A stretch of DNA of 64,000 bases from Camarhynchus parvulus (Eukaryota; Chordata; Aves; Passeriformes; Thraupidae), in contig NC_044601.1 in NCBI RefSeq assembly GCF_901933205.1, forward strand, positions 29,178,352 through 29,242,351, in the 5' to 3' direction. This document shows positions 36,325 to 46,255 of this stretch, piece after piece. Position 1 is the stretch's first letter. Each line of letters opens with the position of its first letter. The notes beneath the pieces were generated by a model. It saw nothing but the letters and a program-made list of their open reading frames with translations. It ran no database searches and had not been told where the DNA came from. Made by a program: the position numbers and the translations under genes.

Positions 36325-37010
36325 GTAGCGAGAGGCACAATGAAGTTTTCAACAGAGGGAGTGTTTGAAATATCAGAAAGGAAAAAAAATTGAGTTATCT
36401 TAAGGTAATAACAGAAATTCGTGGGAAAACAGTCACATAGGAGGAAAGGTCATCAGTGCCCCCAGCTGGCAGCCCCACAGCTGGGTGAAGGACAAACAAT
36501 GAGGTGCACTGAGTATAAGTGCAACCTTTTATGGGAAAGACCTGGGTGGAAAGCAATCAAAATTCTAGGACATCTGGGAAAGGACATTCCACTGGAGATG
36601 AGGAAGCTGTAATGCCATCATTCAAGGCCTTGGTAAGACCATGAAAGATACAGCATACTGTCCTGGTTATGTGCTTAGGGATGAAGTCAAACTGTAGAAT
36701 ACAAAGAATTTCTAATACAAAGGGGGAAAAAAAAGAAAAAGAAAAAAGAATAACAAAAAAAGATCTGGTCTGTTTAGCAAAATGAAATCTCAGAGGGAGT
36801 ATGTTTGCTGTCTATAAATATATCCAGAGAGTAAACATCAGAGAAGGAGAAGAGCCATTTAAGTTAAAGGACAATGTTGGCACAGAACAAATGTGTGGAA
36901 GCTGACCATAAAATACACTTAGCACTGAGACAGGCAGTTTCTAATCACCAGAGCTGTCAGGCTCAGCACAGTCTTTCAACAGGCAGGCAAAGAATTCTAG
37001 AGAAAAAGTG
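36325..37010 (+). repeat. Ancient CR1-type LINE, plus strand
   Basis: The order of blocks follows old amniote CR1. A CACAATGAAGTTTTCAACAG stretch (36338-36357) and CTTGGTAAGACCATGAAAG (36629-36647) come first, then GGTCTGTTTAGCAAAATGAA (36767-36786). TGCTGTCTATAAATATATCC (36808-36827) and TTAAGTTAAAGGACAATGTT (36858-36877) follow. An A/G-rich insertion lies at 36721-36765. It is highly diverged, with no coding capacity. Confidence 0.75.
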
Positions 37011-38505
37011 GGAGTTGTTCATGGGTGCCATGACAGGGACATGATGTGTGCAAGACCAGCAGCCTTATAAGGTGTCTTATGAAGTCCCTTGTGTCCCAGC
37101 ATTTGCTAACAATTTCCACCCTTTTTTAAGCTTAAAATTTATTTCCAGTGATGCTGCAGGCTCAGTACAGTGAGTTTATGTCCTCTGACAAAAGTTTCCC
37201 TTTACCAACCCTTTAAAAGCAGTCCACCAGTGTCTCAGGGAATCAACAAAAGTCCAGTGCTACCCTGTGTCCATAGAGAGTCAAGTCCTCTCCCAGCAGC
37301 TGCTGCTATGGGCAAAAAGGACAGTGTGTCTGCTGTTCACTGAATGCTGCTCCTTCAGTAGTACCAGCTTCACTGCCCACTCCTCACCAACCCACACCCA
37401 CACGTGTTCTCCATTGGTGTGGAAAAGGATGCACTTTGATAGGGATCATTTGCAATTAGAAGCTAAGAGAAGACCAGGCAAGCAGCTGAGATAGGGCCTG
37501 AGACCTCTGGGAGAAACAAGCTGTGACAGGCAGCTAGGACAGGAGTTTTGTTACCAAGCTACAGCAGAAATCACAGCTCAACCACAAAAGCAAAAATCTG
37601 TAGGCATCATTCAGGCAACAGCCACACTGAGCCCTCAGGCAGTAGGGAGGTATTTCCTAGGCTATAGAGGAGTGTAGATCTACATGAAGGCAGATTCACC
37701 ATGCTCTTTGCATTCAAGAATCAGCCAGATTATTCCTTGTCTCAACATCCAGCCAAAGGAAGAAATCATGATGCAAGTGAGCTACGCTTGCATCCTACTA
37801 CCCTCCTAGGATGCTAGGAGCTTGCTAGGAGCTACCCTCCTAGCATGACTTTTGCTTACAAGGCAGCCCCACATAGGAGAATGATTTCCCTATTACTCTG
37901 ATTGAAGAAGATCCTAATGTACACTTTCCCAATATCACAACTCTTGCTGGAGTGGGGAACTTCTCTCCCCCTCCACTCCTGCCTTGAAATCTCTTTCTGT
38001 AGAAAATTCAAGGTTATTCAAGGTTATAAAAAAGAAGCACCCCAGTAGGCAACAAGTTTAGTAAAGCACTCAATAGAAGGTGACTTCTAGTCCCTCCTTC
38101 AAGAGCAAGTTATGCCCCTGATATTAAACAATCACCAAATGAAATGCAATTTAGGTACACAGAAATTCAGAAGTACAGCATGTTTTGAGGACAGTCTCCT
38201 CTAAGACAAAGTAGCATCAGCAGAGAGTTCTCAGGATCCCTGTGCCAAGTCCAGTACCTAAATTTTGGACCCAGGCAGGTGAGACTGACAAGACACCTTC
38301 TTGAGTAAGTGAGCAGTATCTGATGCATCTCAACTCACCTCCTGCACACACAGTCCTTCCTCCCCTCAGATGCAAACAAGTTTGTTGTCCCAACAGATGG
38401 GAGAGTACAGTGTCAAATTGCAGGACACAGAACTAAGTAACCCTCTTCTCCCACATTAGGAAGCTAGTTCCCTTTCCCCTAAACCTGGAATAAACCCTGC
38501 TGTGC
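37011..38505. other. Intergenic DNA with a small palindromic cluster
   Basis: No gene recognised. It contains the repeat cluster at 37798-37846, listed separately. Confidence 0.45.
37798..37846. repeat. Direct and inverted repeat cluster
   Basis: CTACCCTCCTAG occurs at 37798-37809 and 37832-37843. ATGCTAGGAG (37811-37820) is the exact reverse complement of CTCCTAGCAT (37837-37846), giving a 10-base stem with a 16-base loop. TGCTAGGAGCT is also partly repeated at 37823-37833. Confidence 0.8.
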
Positions 38506-38962
38506 TGATTTTGGCTTGGATAGACATAGTGTCAAATATGGAGCTTTGTTTCAGATTTGTCCTGAACACAGGGCAGATAGTACAGACACGTGTTTGTTAT
38601 CGCTGAACAGGGCTTACGCAGAACCAAAGCCTTTTTGCTTTTCATACTGCCAAGCTGGAGAGGCAGGTGGGGGTGCCTGGGAGGTTGGGAGCCAGGACAG
38701 ATCACTCAAACTGACCAAAGGGATATTTCAGACCATTTCACATCATGCTCAACATTTAAAGTGGGGCGGGGAAGAAGGTGGTGAATTAATTCCTTATTTT
38801 TCTTTCCTTGTTTGTGCAGCTACTCCTTTCCCCATTAAATGATCTTTATATCAACCCATAAGTTTTCTGCCTTTTGCCCTTCCAGTTCTCTCCCCAGTCC
38901 CAATGGTGGCAGAGTGAGACAGTGACTGCATGGTGCTTGGCTGGGGTTCAGCCACAAAACCA
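38506..38962 (+). mobile_element. Solo LTR of an avian endogenous retrovirus
   Basis: Same family and orientation as the 23.35 kb copy. It begins TGATTTTGGCTTGGATAGA, contains TCAAACTGACCAAAGGGATA (38706-38725), a CATTTAAAG TATA-like block (38753-38761), and ATTAAATGATC with the polyadenylation signal (38835-38845). ACCCATAAGTTTTCTGCC (38855-38872) follows, and it ends near GGGGTTCAGCCACAAAACCA. No viral genes are attached. The exact 3' end is uncertain by about six bases. Confidence 0.85.
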
Positions 38963-39394
38963 TACAGACCTTTCAAACTCCTTAATGTCATTATTAGCAC
39001 TGTTCAGCAGAAGACAAAGCACAGATGTATGATCACTGCTCAAGTCCTATGCTGAAGGCCAACTAGAAGCTAAGAGATACATCAGTCTTAAGCCTTAAGC
39101 CTGATCTCAAAGATATGGGAATACATCAATTATGCAGACTGAACTGAAAGACTAAACAGAAGCACATTTCAAAATAATTTGACATCCCAAAGTGAAGGAC
39201 TTTGAGACACCTTTTGGCTGGCAAAGTGTTCAACAACCTTTTATGATCAACTTAACAGCTTCCTAGAACCTACACAACAAAATACCACCCAGGTCCCACT
39301 GTTAGAACAGTAGGTAGGAAACTATTTGTTTTCAAAAAAATTGCCATAATTTAACAATTTGTGACATAAATAAAGGTGTCCTTGTTTAAATAAT

Positions 39395-39525
39395 GTATCA
39401 AATAGTATTAAATAGCCCCAAGCAGCCCAGTCCAACCCCAGAGACATGCCTGCTTTGAGCAGGTCTCATTAGACCCCTCTACCTGTCCCTTCCAACCTAA
39501 ATTACACCATGATCTTAGAGTGCAA
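39395..39525 (+). repeat. CR1 LINE 3' terminal fragment, plus strand
   Basis: A short remnant with the CR1 end order: CTGCTTTGAGCAGG (39449-39462), CCTGTCCCTTCCAACCTAAA (39483-39502), and a decayed ATGATC tail. The first 40 bases are uncertain. Confidence 0.7.
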
Positions 39526-42500
39526 ACCAGCTTGCTGTTCTTATAACCCCAACTTCTCAAACATTTCTTCCCCTATTCCAAAACTCCTAACACTAACAGC
39601 TGCCAGGAAAGCCTTACATGTTCAGCTTCTAGCACAGGCTTTGCTTTCTCTATTTTAAATCCCTATATTATCTTCCCAATCTCTCTGAAATGTCACCCAT
39701 TGAAATAGTATTTGCAGATGTTTTTTCATCAGTGCCCAGCAACCAATTAGGTCCAGACTTTTAGCTTTATGTAGGTCCTTTTCTAGCATGTGTTCTCAAT
39801 AAATTCCCTGCAGAGATGAGTCTTTCCCATAAAATACTGTGAAAATTAGAGAACAGCAGCCTTCTAGCACAAAGAAATATGCTTGTAGACCTTGTAAATG
39901 GGAAATAAGAAGAACCAGAAAGAAATGTGATGGGTTGCACCTTCAGAGTTTCAAATTTCTAATTTCTAATGTATTCTTAGTAACTGTGTGTACAGCAATT
40001 TTTGCAAGGAGATTTTACAGTCCATAATGTCCCCTATGGAAACAGGGAAAAAAAAACCAACCTAAAAAGTAGTAGGAAACAGAATAAGTTATGGTAGGTT
40101 ACACAGCCATCATGACTGAATAGTTAAAGTTATGACAACCGTTTATCAAACTGGCACAGAAATAACAACACATATATCTTACCATAAACACAGTGTGGGA
40201 GAAGAGGCAGACAATAAAATAATGCAATGCACTTTGGTGGCATAAGCTGAAGATCTCCATCTATTTTACAAGCATGCATTTTAGCTTCAAGCCTAGAGTG
40301 CAAATAATTAATAGCTCTGCTGTCCTTTATGCCACTGAGTCATCACAAAAAGTTAAGAGGCTGATCTGCATGTTACTGAAAACATCCAGTTCCATGCACA
40401 GCAAGAAAAGCAAGCCACCCAGCTGGTCATGGCAGTGACCACCCCCAACAAGGCACCCAACCCAACAAGCAGAGCTCCCTCAGCTCCCCTGTGAGCCAAA
40501 CAAAACTTTGAACTAAAGATCTCCTACAAGTCTTTGGAGACAGGAACTGGCCATAAATGAATACCACTGCAACACCCAGAAAGCCCAGAGCATGATTGTG
40601 AAGAGATTGTTGGAAACATATGTTCCAGGCTGGAAACCTTATACACTTGCTCCAAAGCCCATCAGAATAACTCTTGAAAACAACTCATAAACTTTGGAAA
40701 AGGAAAACATGACTAATAAAGTTTAGTGATAAAACAGCTGCCAGGGACTCAAAACAACCTGCAATTACTAATTTAGCAGCTGATGTCTGTCAAGGCCAAG
40801 TGGTCTGCAGTTCTCCCAGCTTTTGTTGGTCACAGATACTATTTTTTTTAGCAGGCAGACCTGGTTGAGGAATTAGACACACAGACCAGCTATGAACATG
40901 CAGAAGGGCATCCTAACTGTACTGGAAGGGGACATGATCTAGGACTGAGGTGATCAGCATTACCCTTTGGGGTCCTGAGAACTCTTCAGTGACCTTCATT
41001 CGCAACAGTAGGTCAGCCCTTCTTTTTATAGTAATGCCAATTCAGTCATCAACAAATCATTCAGTATAGGTATATGGATGCTTTATAGAGTCTTATGTCT
41101 ATTATTATTAATGCACCAACATCATTACAATGTTTTTTGACCTGTTATCCAAAGAAGCTGACCTTCAATGTGCAGGATACGCTAATGACCATACTCAGTG
41201 TGCATGAGTAAGTGTATGTGTGTGTTACTGAAAATGTTTCACAGTGCAAGCTGCAAATAACCTGGTGAAAAACTGGGCTAATTCAGAGTGGCAGCAAAAC
41301 ACAGGAAGTTTATGAATAAATAACATGTGGTGAAACAAGTTGGCAGTGAAACTTCTGGCTTTGCATATTGAACATGGTGCTTGGAAGACAAAGAGGTATT
41401 TTGGAGAGAAGCAGGTAAGATCTGGAAAAGGTTAACAGTAGCAAGCTGCTCCACAGGAGGAATAAAAAGGTACAACAGAATTATTAATTACATTATTAAC
41501 TTTGTGTGTTAACCTGGCCTCTCACAATACACAGCTTTGTGGGATGCAATCAGAGAGTAGTCTCCTATCACAAACACAGGGAGGAAAAGGGCCTTTCTTT
41601 AGAAGATGACACTCAAGATGAGGAAGACTGAACACCAGAAACAGCTGTAGGAATGCCTGAAGAACCATGCTGGAGAAGCCTTGCTGACTGCTCTGGCAGT
41701 TGCCAAAACTAGATGGAAAGGAACACCAAGATGAACACTTTGTACAATAAAGGAACAATTTGCCACCAATGGAAAGTTTGCTTTTTCTACTCTAACCATT
41801 GTTAAGTTAAAGGTTGATTAATAAATTGACGCATAAAGGCTTAGAACTTTTCTTAGTTTTGTATTTATTTAGTGTTAAATTAATCTTCTCACCATTCACA
41901 ATAAATATTTCATTTTTTTAAGATCTTGACAATCAAGTTATACAAATTGCACATTTCCACCACATGTAAGTTTAGGTTGTGTGTCAGGGAATAAGGCACT
42001 TTGCCCATTCTAGGTATAATTAGTTCATTAAGTGTTTGCTCCCCACTGACTACTACATCTCCTCATCCTCCCCACAGAGTGTGTCTACCAGGGTTCTCTG
42101 GATTAATAGCTGGTTTGAGAGTTTACATGTGCTTTCTGAAGCAATATTTTGATGCTCAATAGAGATCTCAAGTAGTGCATACTGTAAGTTATAAAATCCT
42201 TTGTGTCTTTTATGCATTCATGTTTTAAGAGTGATGGGGTGAGTTCTTTCCCAGACACCTGAAGATCATCCCCAGCAGTCCAGGCACTCACCACTAGCAG
42301 AGCCAGTCATAGATCCTATAGCAAAATCTTCACCTGGCCACAGATCAGCAGGCCAAGACACTCAGGCCTCAGGGTAAGAGTTGAGGATGACTGGGGATCA
42401 CATACCCAGCCATACCTTTCTCGAGGGACACGAGAAGGTTGGTCAGGACTTTTGTGTTTTCTCACATACTGCGTGCTCCATGGGCCTTTTGTGAACAGGA

Positions 42501-43079
42501 GGGCGACAGCAAAATTCCTTTGGCTGTGTGGTCCTATGGGGCACGACGGCATATCCCTTTGGGACATTAGCATTTGGATACTGAGCCAATGATACTTCTG
42601 GATACTGTAACCTTTAGAGAGCGGGACTCCAGGCAGGACAGCCTCCCACCGAGTATCCCTGGGAGGACCACTTCCCCATGCAGGGCCCAGAAACCTGTGT
42701 CGGGAAGGAGCAGCTGCTGCAAAGGAGACCAGTGCCCATCTGCCCATGGACATTACATCTGGGTGCTGTTGCCCCTCAGGAAGGTGCCAAGAGGGCCTTC
42801 CCCGACGAGACAGAGGGAGCAAGGTCGCATCTCTGCAGAAAGCTAAACACCGGATAACGCCACACACGCCCCTCCTGCCACCAACAGGTGCACTTGCGCT
42901 GCTGGAAGAGAAAACGATTTGGAAAACTGCTTTTTCTCTCTCGCTTGCTCCCCTGAATGCTAATCAGCGGCGCTGGCTAAAAATACCCAGCAAGGCTGGC
43001 GTGCGCACGGCAGATAGGGAAAATGGGGGAGCTGAAAGGCTACAGCTTCCCGGAAGAAAAAGGGACTGGTGAAGAAGAG
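39526..43079. other. Intergenic DNA upstream of the CpG island
   Basis: No gene recognised. CpG and GC content rise from about 42.3 kb. A 183-codon minus-strand frame at 42316-42867 appears as GC rises; it has no domain and I take it as chance. Confidence 0.45.
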
Positions 43080-44100
43080 CCTTCCTCAAGAACCCCTTGC
43101 CGGACTTGCCCCTCCGAGGCTGAGGTTCCAGCCTCTCCTTCACAAGGCCACTGCAGGTGCTCCCCGAGGAGTCGCCGGGCCACCATCTACCGGGGCAGCT
43201 GGCGGCACCACCCCCGAACAGGCTTCCACCCCCGGCAGCGCTGCAGGCGCTCCCGGACGGGGCGTTCCGAGGGTGCTGCCGTAGCCGTCCGTCCCTCGAG
43301 CCCCGCCGCCCACGGGGTACAATCCCACAGGGGTTCGCCGGCGGTGCACGAAACAAAGAGGGCTGCTGGGGACCGCCGCCCCCGCCGGCACGGAGGACTA
43401 CGCCGGGCAGCGCGGCGTGGGGGGCTCGGTCCGCTCGCTCGCTGCATCAGAGCGGCCGACAGACCGCAACGCGGTCACAGCGATGCACGGCGGCTCGCCG
43501 GCCTCCTGGCGACCGCAAAAGATAAGAAATAAATAAATAAAATTAAGAGGGGGAGAGAAGGCAGGAACACGGAGACAAGCAGCAGCCCTCGGCAAAGGAA
43601 CCCACGGGGGTGTTCAAACCCCCGCCACCCCTGTCCGTGCCGCGCGTCCTGAGCCGCGCTCCGCGGTGCGGGGCCGGCCGGAGGGCGACGTGCGGCCCCC
43701 ACCCCGCGCCTCGCGGGTGGGAGGGCGGGCTGGGCAGCTCCGCCGCCCCCGGCCTCACCGGGGGTCGCATTCTGCCCCCGCCACCCGCGACGGCCCGGTG
43801 GGCCGCCCCTCCGTCCCCCCGCCCGCCGCGGCTTCCATCCATAATTAATCGCCTCCCCGCAGCCGCCGCGATAAGAGAGGGCGGGCGGGGACGAGGAGGC
43901 GGCGGCGACCGGGAGGCGGTGGGGGAGCGTTGCGCGCTCGCCGCGCCCGGCTCACTGCGGCCGGCAGCTGCCTGCCGTGCGGAGCGGAGCGGAGCGCAGC
44001 CGCCCGTCGGGGAGCGCCGCGCTCGCATGGCCGCGCCGCGCCGCGCCCGCCGCCGCCGCGGGGCCGGGGGGCCGCGGGAGGAGGATGAGGCGGACGGCGG

Positions 44101-44121
44101 GGCGGCGGCGGCGGCGGCGGC
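44101..44121 (+). repeat. GGC trinucleotide run just before the start codon
   Basis: Seven GGC units end eight bases before the ATG at 44129. They lie in the 5' UTR if that ATG is used. They code alanine (read as GCG) in the frame of an upstream in-frame ATG at 44027. Such runs often vary in length. Confidence 0.85.
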
Positions 44122-44128
44122 GCGGAGG

Positions 44129-45220
44129 ATGAAGTGGAGCGTGCGGGGAGCTTGCGCCGCGCTCTCCAGCTGCCTCCTGCTCGCCTGCGCCCCTCAGCGC
44201 CGCCGCCGTGGGCCTCAAGTGCTTCTCGCTGGGCTCCGAGCTCAAGGGCGAGCCCTTCCGCCTGGGCACCGCCGCCGGCGCCTTCTACTCGGGGCTGCTG
44301 CTGGCCGCCGGCCTCTCGCTTCTCGCCGCTGCGCTGCTCTGCTGTCGCCCGCCCGACGAGGCGCCCGTGGCGCCGGCTCCGGCACCGGCCCCACCGCCGG
44401 CACCGGCCTCCGCTTTGGCCCCCGCCGGGGACCCGGACCCGGCCAGCGGCGGCCCCGGCGGGGCGGAGGCGGCAGCCGCGCCGTCGGGGCCGGTGGAGAA
44501 GGCGTCGCCCGGGGGCCGGCAGAACTTCCTGCTTCTGGGGGTGCTGGTGTTCATGCTGGGCGTGCTGAGCGCCTTCGCCGGCGCCGTCATCGACGGCGAC
44601 ACCGTGTCGCTGGTGGAGAGGAAGTACTCGCATTATTGCCTGCTGCAGCCCGGCACCGCGGCCCGCCCGCGGAGTGGACCCGCGGCCCCCGACGGCACCG
44701 CCGCGGCGCTCCGCTGCCAGAAGCTGCGGGACTACCAGCAAGGCTTGGTGCTCTCCACCGTTTTCAACGCGCTGGAGTGCCTCCTGGGCCTGCTTAACCT
44801 GCTTCTTGTCAAGAACTACAAGGCCGCGCAGCAGCGCGGACGGAGGCGGCGGCGGCGGCGAGCGGCCCCGGCGGCGGCAGCAGCGGGCGGGCGGCGGCGG
44901 CGGCGGGGGGCGGCGGCGGTGGGCGGCGAGCGCCGCGCCACAGCCAGGGCTCCCTCTTCTCCGGCGGCGAGCCCGAGCTCAGCCCCGGGGACTGCCCCTT
45001 CCAGGCCGTCTCCTACATCAACGTGGGCGTCTTCCACGTCTTCGACGAGGCCGGCGTGGAGGTGCACTGTGGCGGACATCCCTCCGTCGAGCTGCCCGGC
45101 TACTCGCCCATGGACCCCGAGCTCAACGCCTCCTATCCCTACTGCTACCCTCTGCCCAGCGAGCAGCCCCCTGCCTACGAGGAGATCTACCCCGGGGAGC
45201 CCTGCGCTCACGGCACTTAG
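44129..45220 (+). CDS. TMEM271: TMEM271, four-pass membrane protein; frame broken twice
   Basis: A single-exon gene whose protein I recognise as transmembrane protein 271, a poorly characterised vertebrate membrane protein. Reconciling the two frame breaks gives about 363 residues. There are four hydrophobic segments: about residues 8-28, 47-72, 132-155 and 205-228. A proline/alanine-rich loop (about 75-130) links segments 2 and 3. A loop with VIDGDTVSLVERKYSHYC follows segment 3, then an arginine/glycine-rich stretch, and a cytoplasmic-type tail with SYINVGVFHV, CGGHPSVELPGYSP and PPAYEEIY. The start at 44129 has an A at -3 and gives the N-terminus MKWSVRGACAALSSC known for this protein; another in-frame ATG lies at 44027. 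The reading shifts after residue 20 because the C run at 44190-44193 holds one C too many. It shifts again somewhere in 44830-44941, where one base is missing in GGC-rich DNA. Conservation on both sides of each break favours sequence error over a pseudogene. Confidence 0.9.
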
Positions 45221-46255
45221 CGCCTGCCGCCGCCGCCGGGACGCCCGGCTCCCCGCCGGGACCCCGGATCGCCGTGACGGCCGGGAGCGGGCCCGTCAGC
45301 GCTTCGCAGCCGCGGGGCTCGGGGACAGTTCTCGCACCACCGACGGGATGGTCCCGCCGTCGCGGGCGCAGCGGGACACGGGCGGCGTGCCGCCGTGCCT
45401 CTGGCTCTGCGGAAGCTTCTCCTCCCTCCCTCCCTGCTCTCCTCTTGCTTCCCCTCCTTCCCTCCCCCACACCGACCCTTCGTCCGCCGGCGGCTGAATT
45501 TTCCGAAGGCTGCGCAAGAAACGCCTAAGGGTTGGTTCCTCCCGTCGCCTCTCCTCTGTAGCCAAGTTTAGTTCCCTTCAAGTGATTCATCAGTCTCCAG
45601 CTTTAGCAGTCCAGAGTTACCCATTTATGATAACCAGCCAGTGTAAGGAAAAGGTGTCATGAAGCTTCTTTACCTCTCAAAAGAGCTAAATTTCTAAACA
45701 ACGCAGAGACATTTGTGTCACGTTTACTAGAGGTGTATTGGGGATCTTTAACGTTTACACTACTCCTTGGGAGAATTGAGTTCTGTTTTAAGATTTAGTG
45801 AGTTAAAACATTCGTTGGTCTTGTAAGATGCACATTGAGAAAAACCTGCACTTTGAAAAAGAAACAGGAAAAAATCAACAACGTTTTTGTACACTAACGT
45901 GCCTGCTTTTGTTGATAACTTCTTACTGTAAAAGCTTTCAGAAGTCTATAGTGAAAATGTTTGGTAAATTCACTGCAGTTTAAAATTGATGATTAGTTCC
46001 TTTACTAAAATAACTGAGATGTTGCTAGGATATGGCAGTTAAAAAGGAAGTCCAAATGTAGTACACATTCCTTTTTGTAAACAGGTTCTGTGTTTTTAAT
46101 GCAAGGCAGGATTTCTTTTTGTTTTGCACAGGTGAAGGGTATAATTCTATTTTGTACAACTACATGGTTTACCTTGTAAAGAGTTCCATTTTACCTGTTA
46201 CAATTCATCAATCTGGTAAGCTTGAATATTAAAAGTTTTATTTGAAAAATATATA
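45221..46255 (+). other. TMEM271: Probable 3' UTR of TMEM271
   Basis: After the TAG at 45218-45220 the first 330 bases remain GC-rich, then composition turns AT-rich. The first clear polyadenylation signal is ATTAAA at 46228-46233, which would give a UTR of about 1.0 kb. Later ATTAAA-like hexamers (46505 onward) could allow longer forms. No open frame of note. Confidence 0.5.
46228..46233 (+). terminator. ATTAAA polyadenylation signal, candidate
   Basis: The common variant hexamer, about 1 kb after the TMEM271 stop, in T/A-rich DNA. There is no direct evidence of use. Confidence 0.4.

Larger units (their letters stand above)
43080..45550. promoter_or_regulatory. TMEM271: CpG island covering the TMEM271 promoter and coding exon
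   Basis: A dense run of CG dinucleotides and very high GC begin abruptly about 1 kb before the start codon and end about 330 bases after the stop, in otherwise AT-leaning DNA. I see no convincing TATA box close to the start codon, as expected for CpG-island promoters. Visible motifs include a TAATTA core (43842-43847), GATAAGAG (43870-43877), GC-box-like GGGCGGGG (43882-43889), and four GGAGC-type units at 43981-43995. The transcription start cannot be placed by eye. The long open frames on both strands here are by-products of high GC. Confidence 0.85.

Noticed and set aside
42316..42867. 183-codon minus-strand open frame near the CpG island
   Set aside because: No domain and no splice or promoter logic that I can see. 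It arises where GC rises.
43845..44741. 298-codon minus-strand open frame opposite TMEM271
   Set aside because: High GC removes stop codons on both strands. The reading is arginine/alanine/glycine-rich with no domain and is a shadow of the gene.
43610..44797. 395-codon plus-strand open frame in the CpG island
   Set aside because: Only its part from 44129 to about 44190 is the true TMEM271 frame. Before that it is GC-rich 5' flank, and after it the real protein runs in another frame.
44674..45528. 284-codon plus-strand frame overlapping the TMEM271 tail
   Set aside because: Third frame of the same GC-rich DNA. It carries none of the conserved tail motifs.
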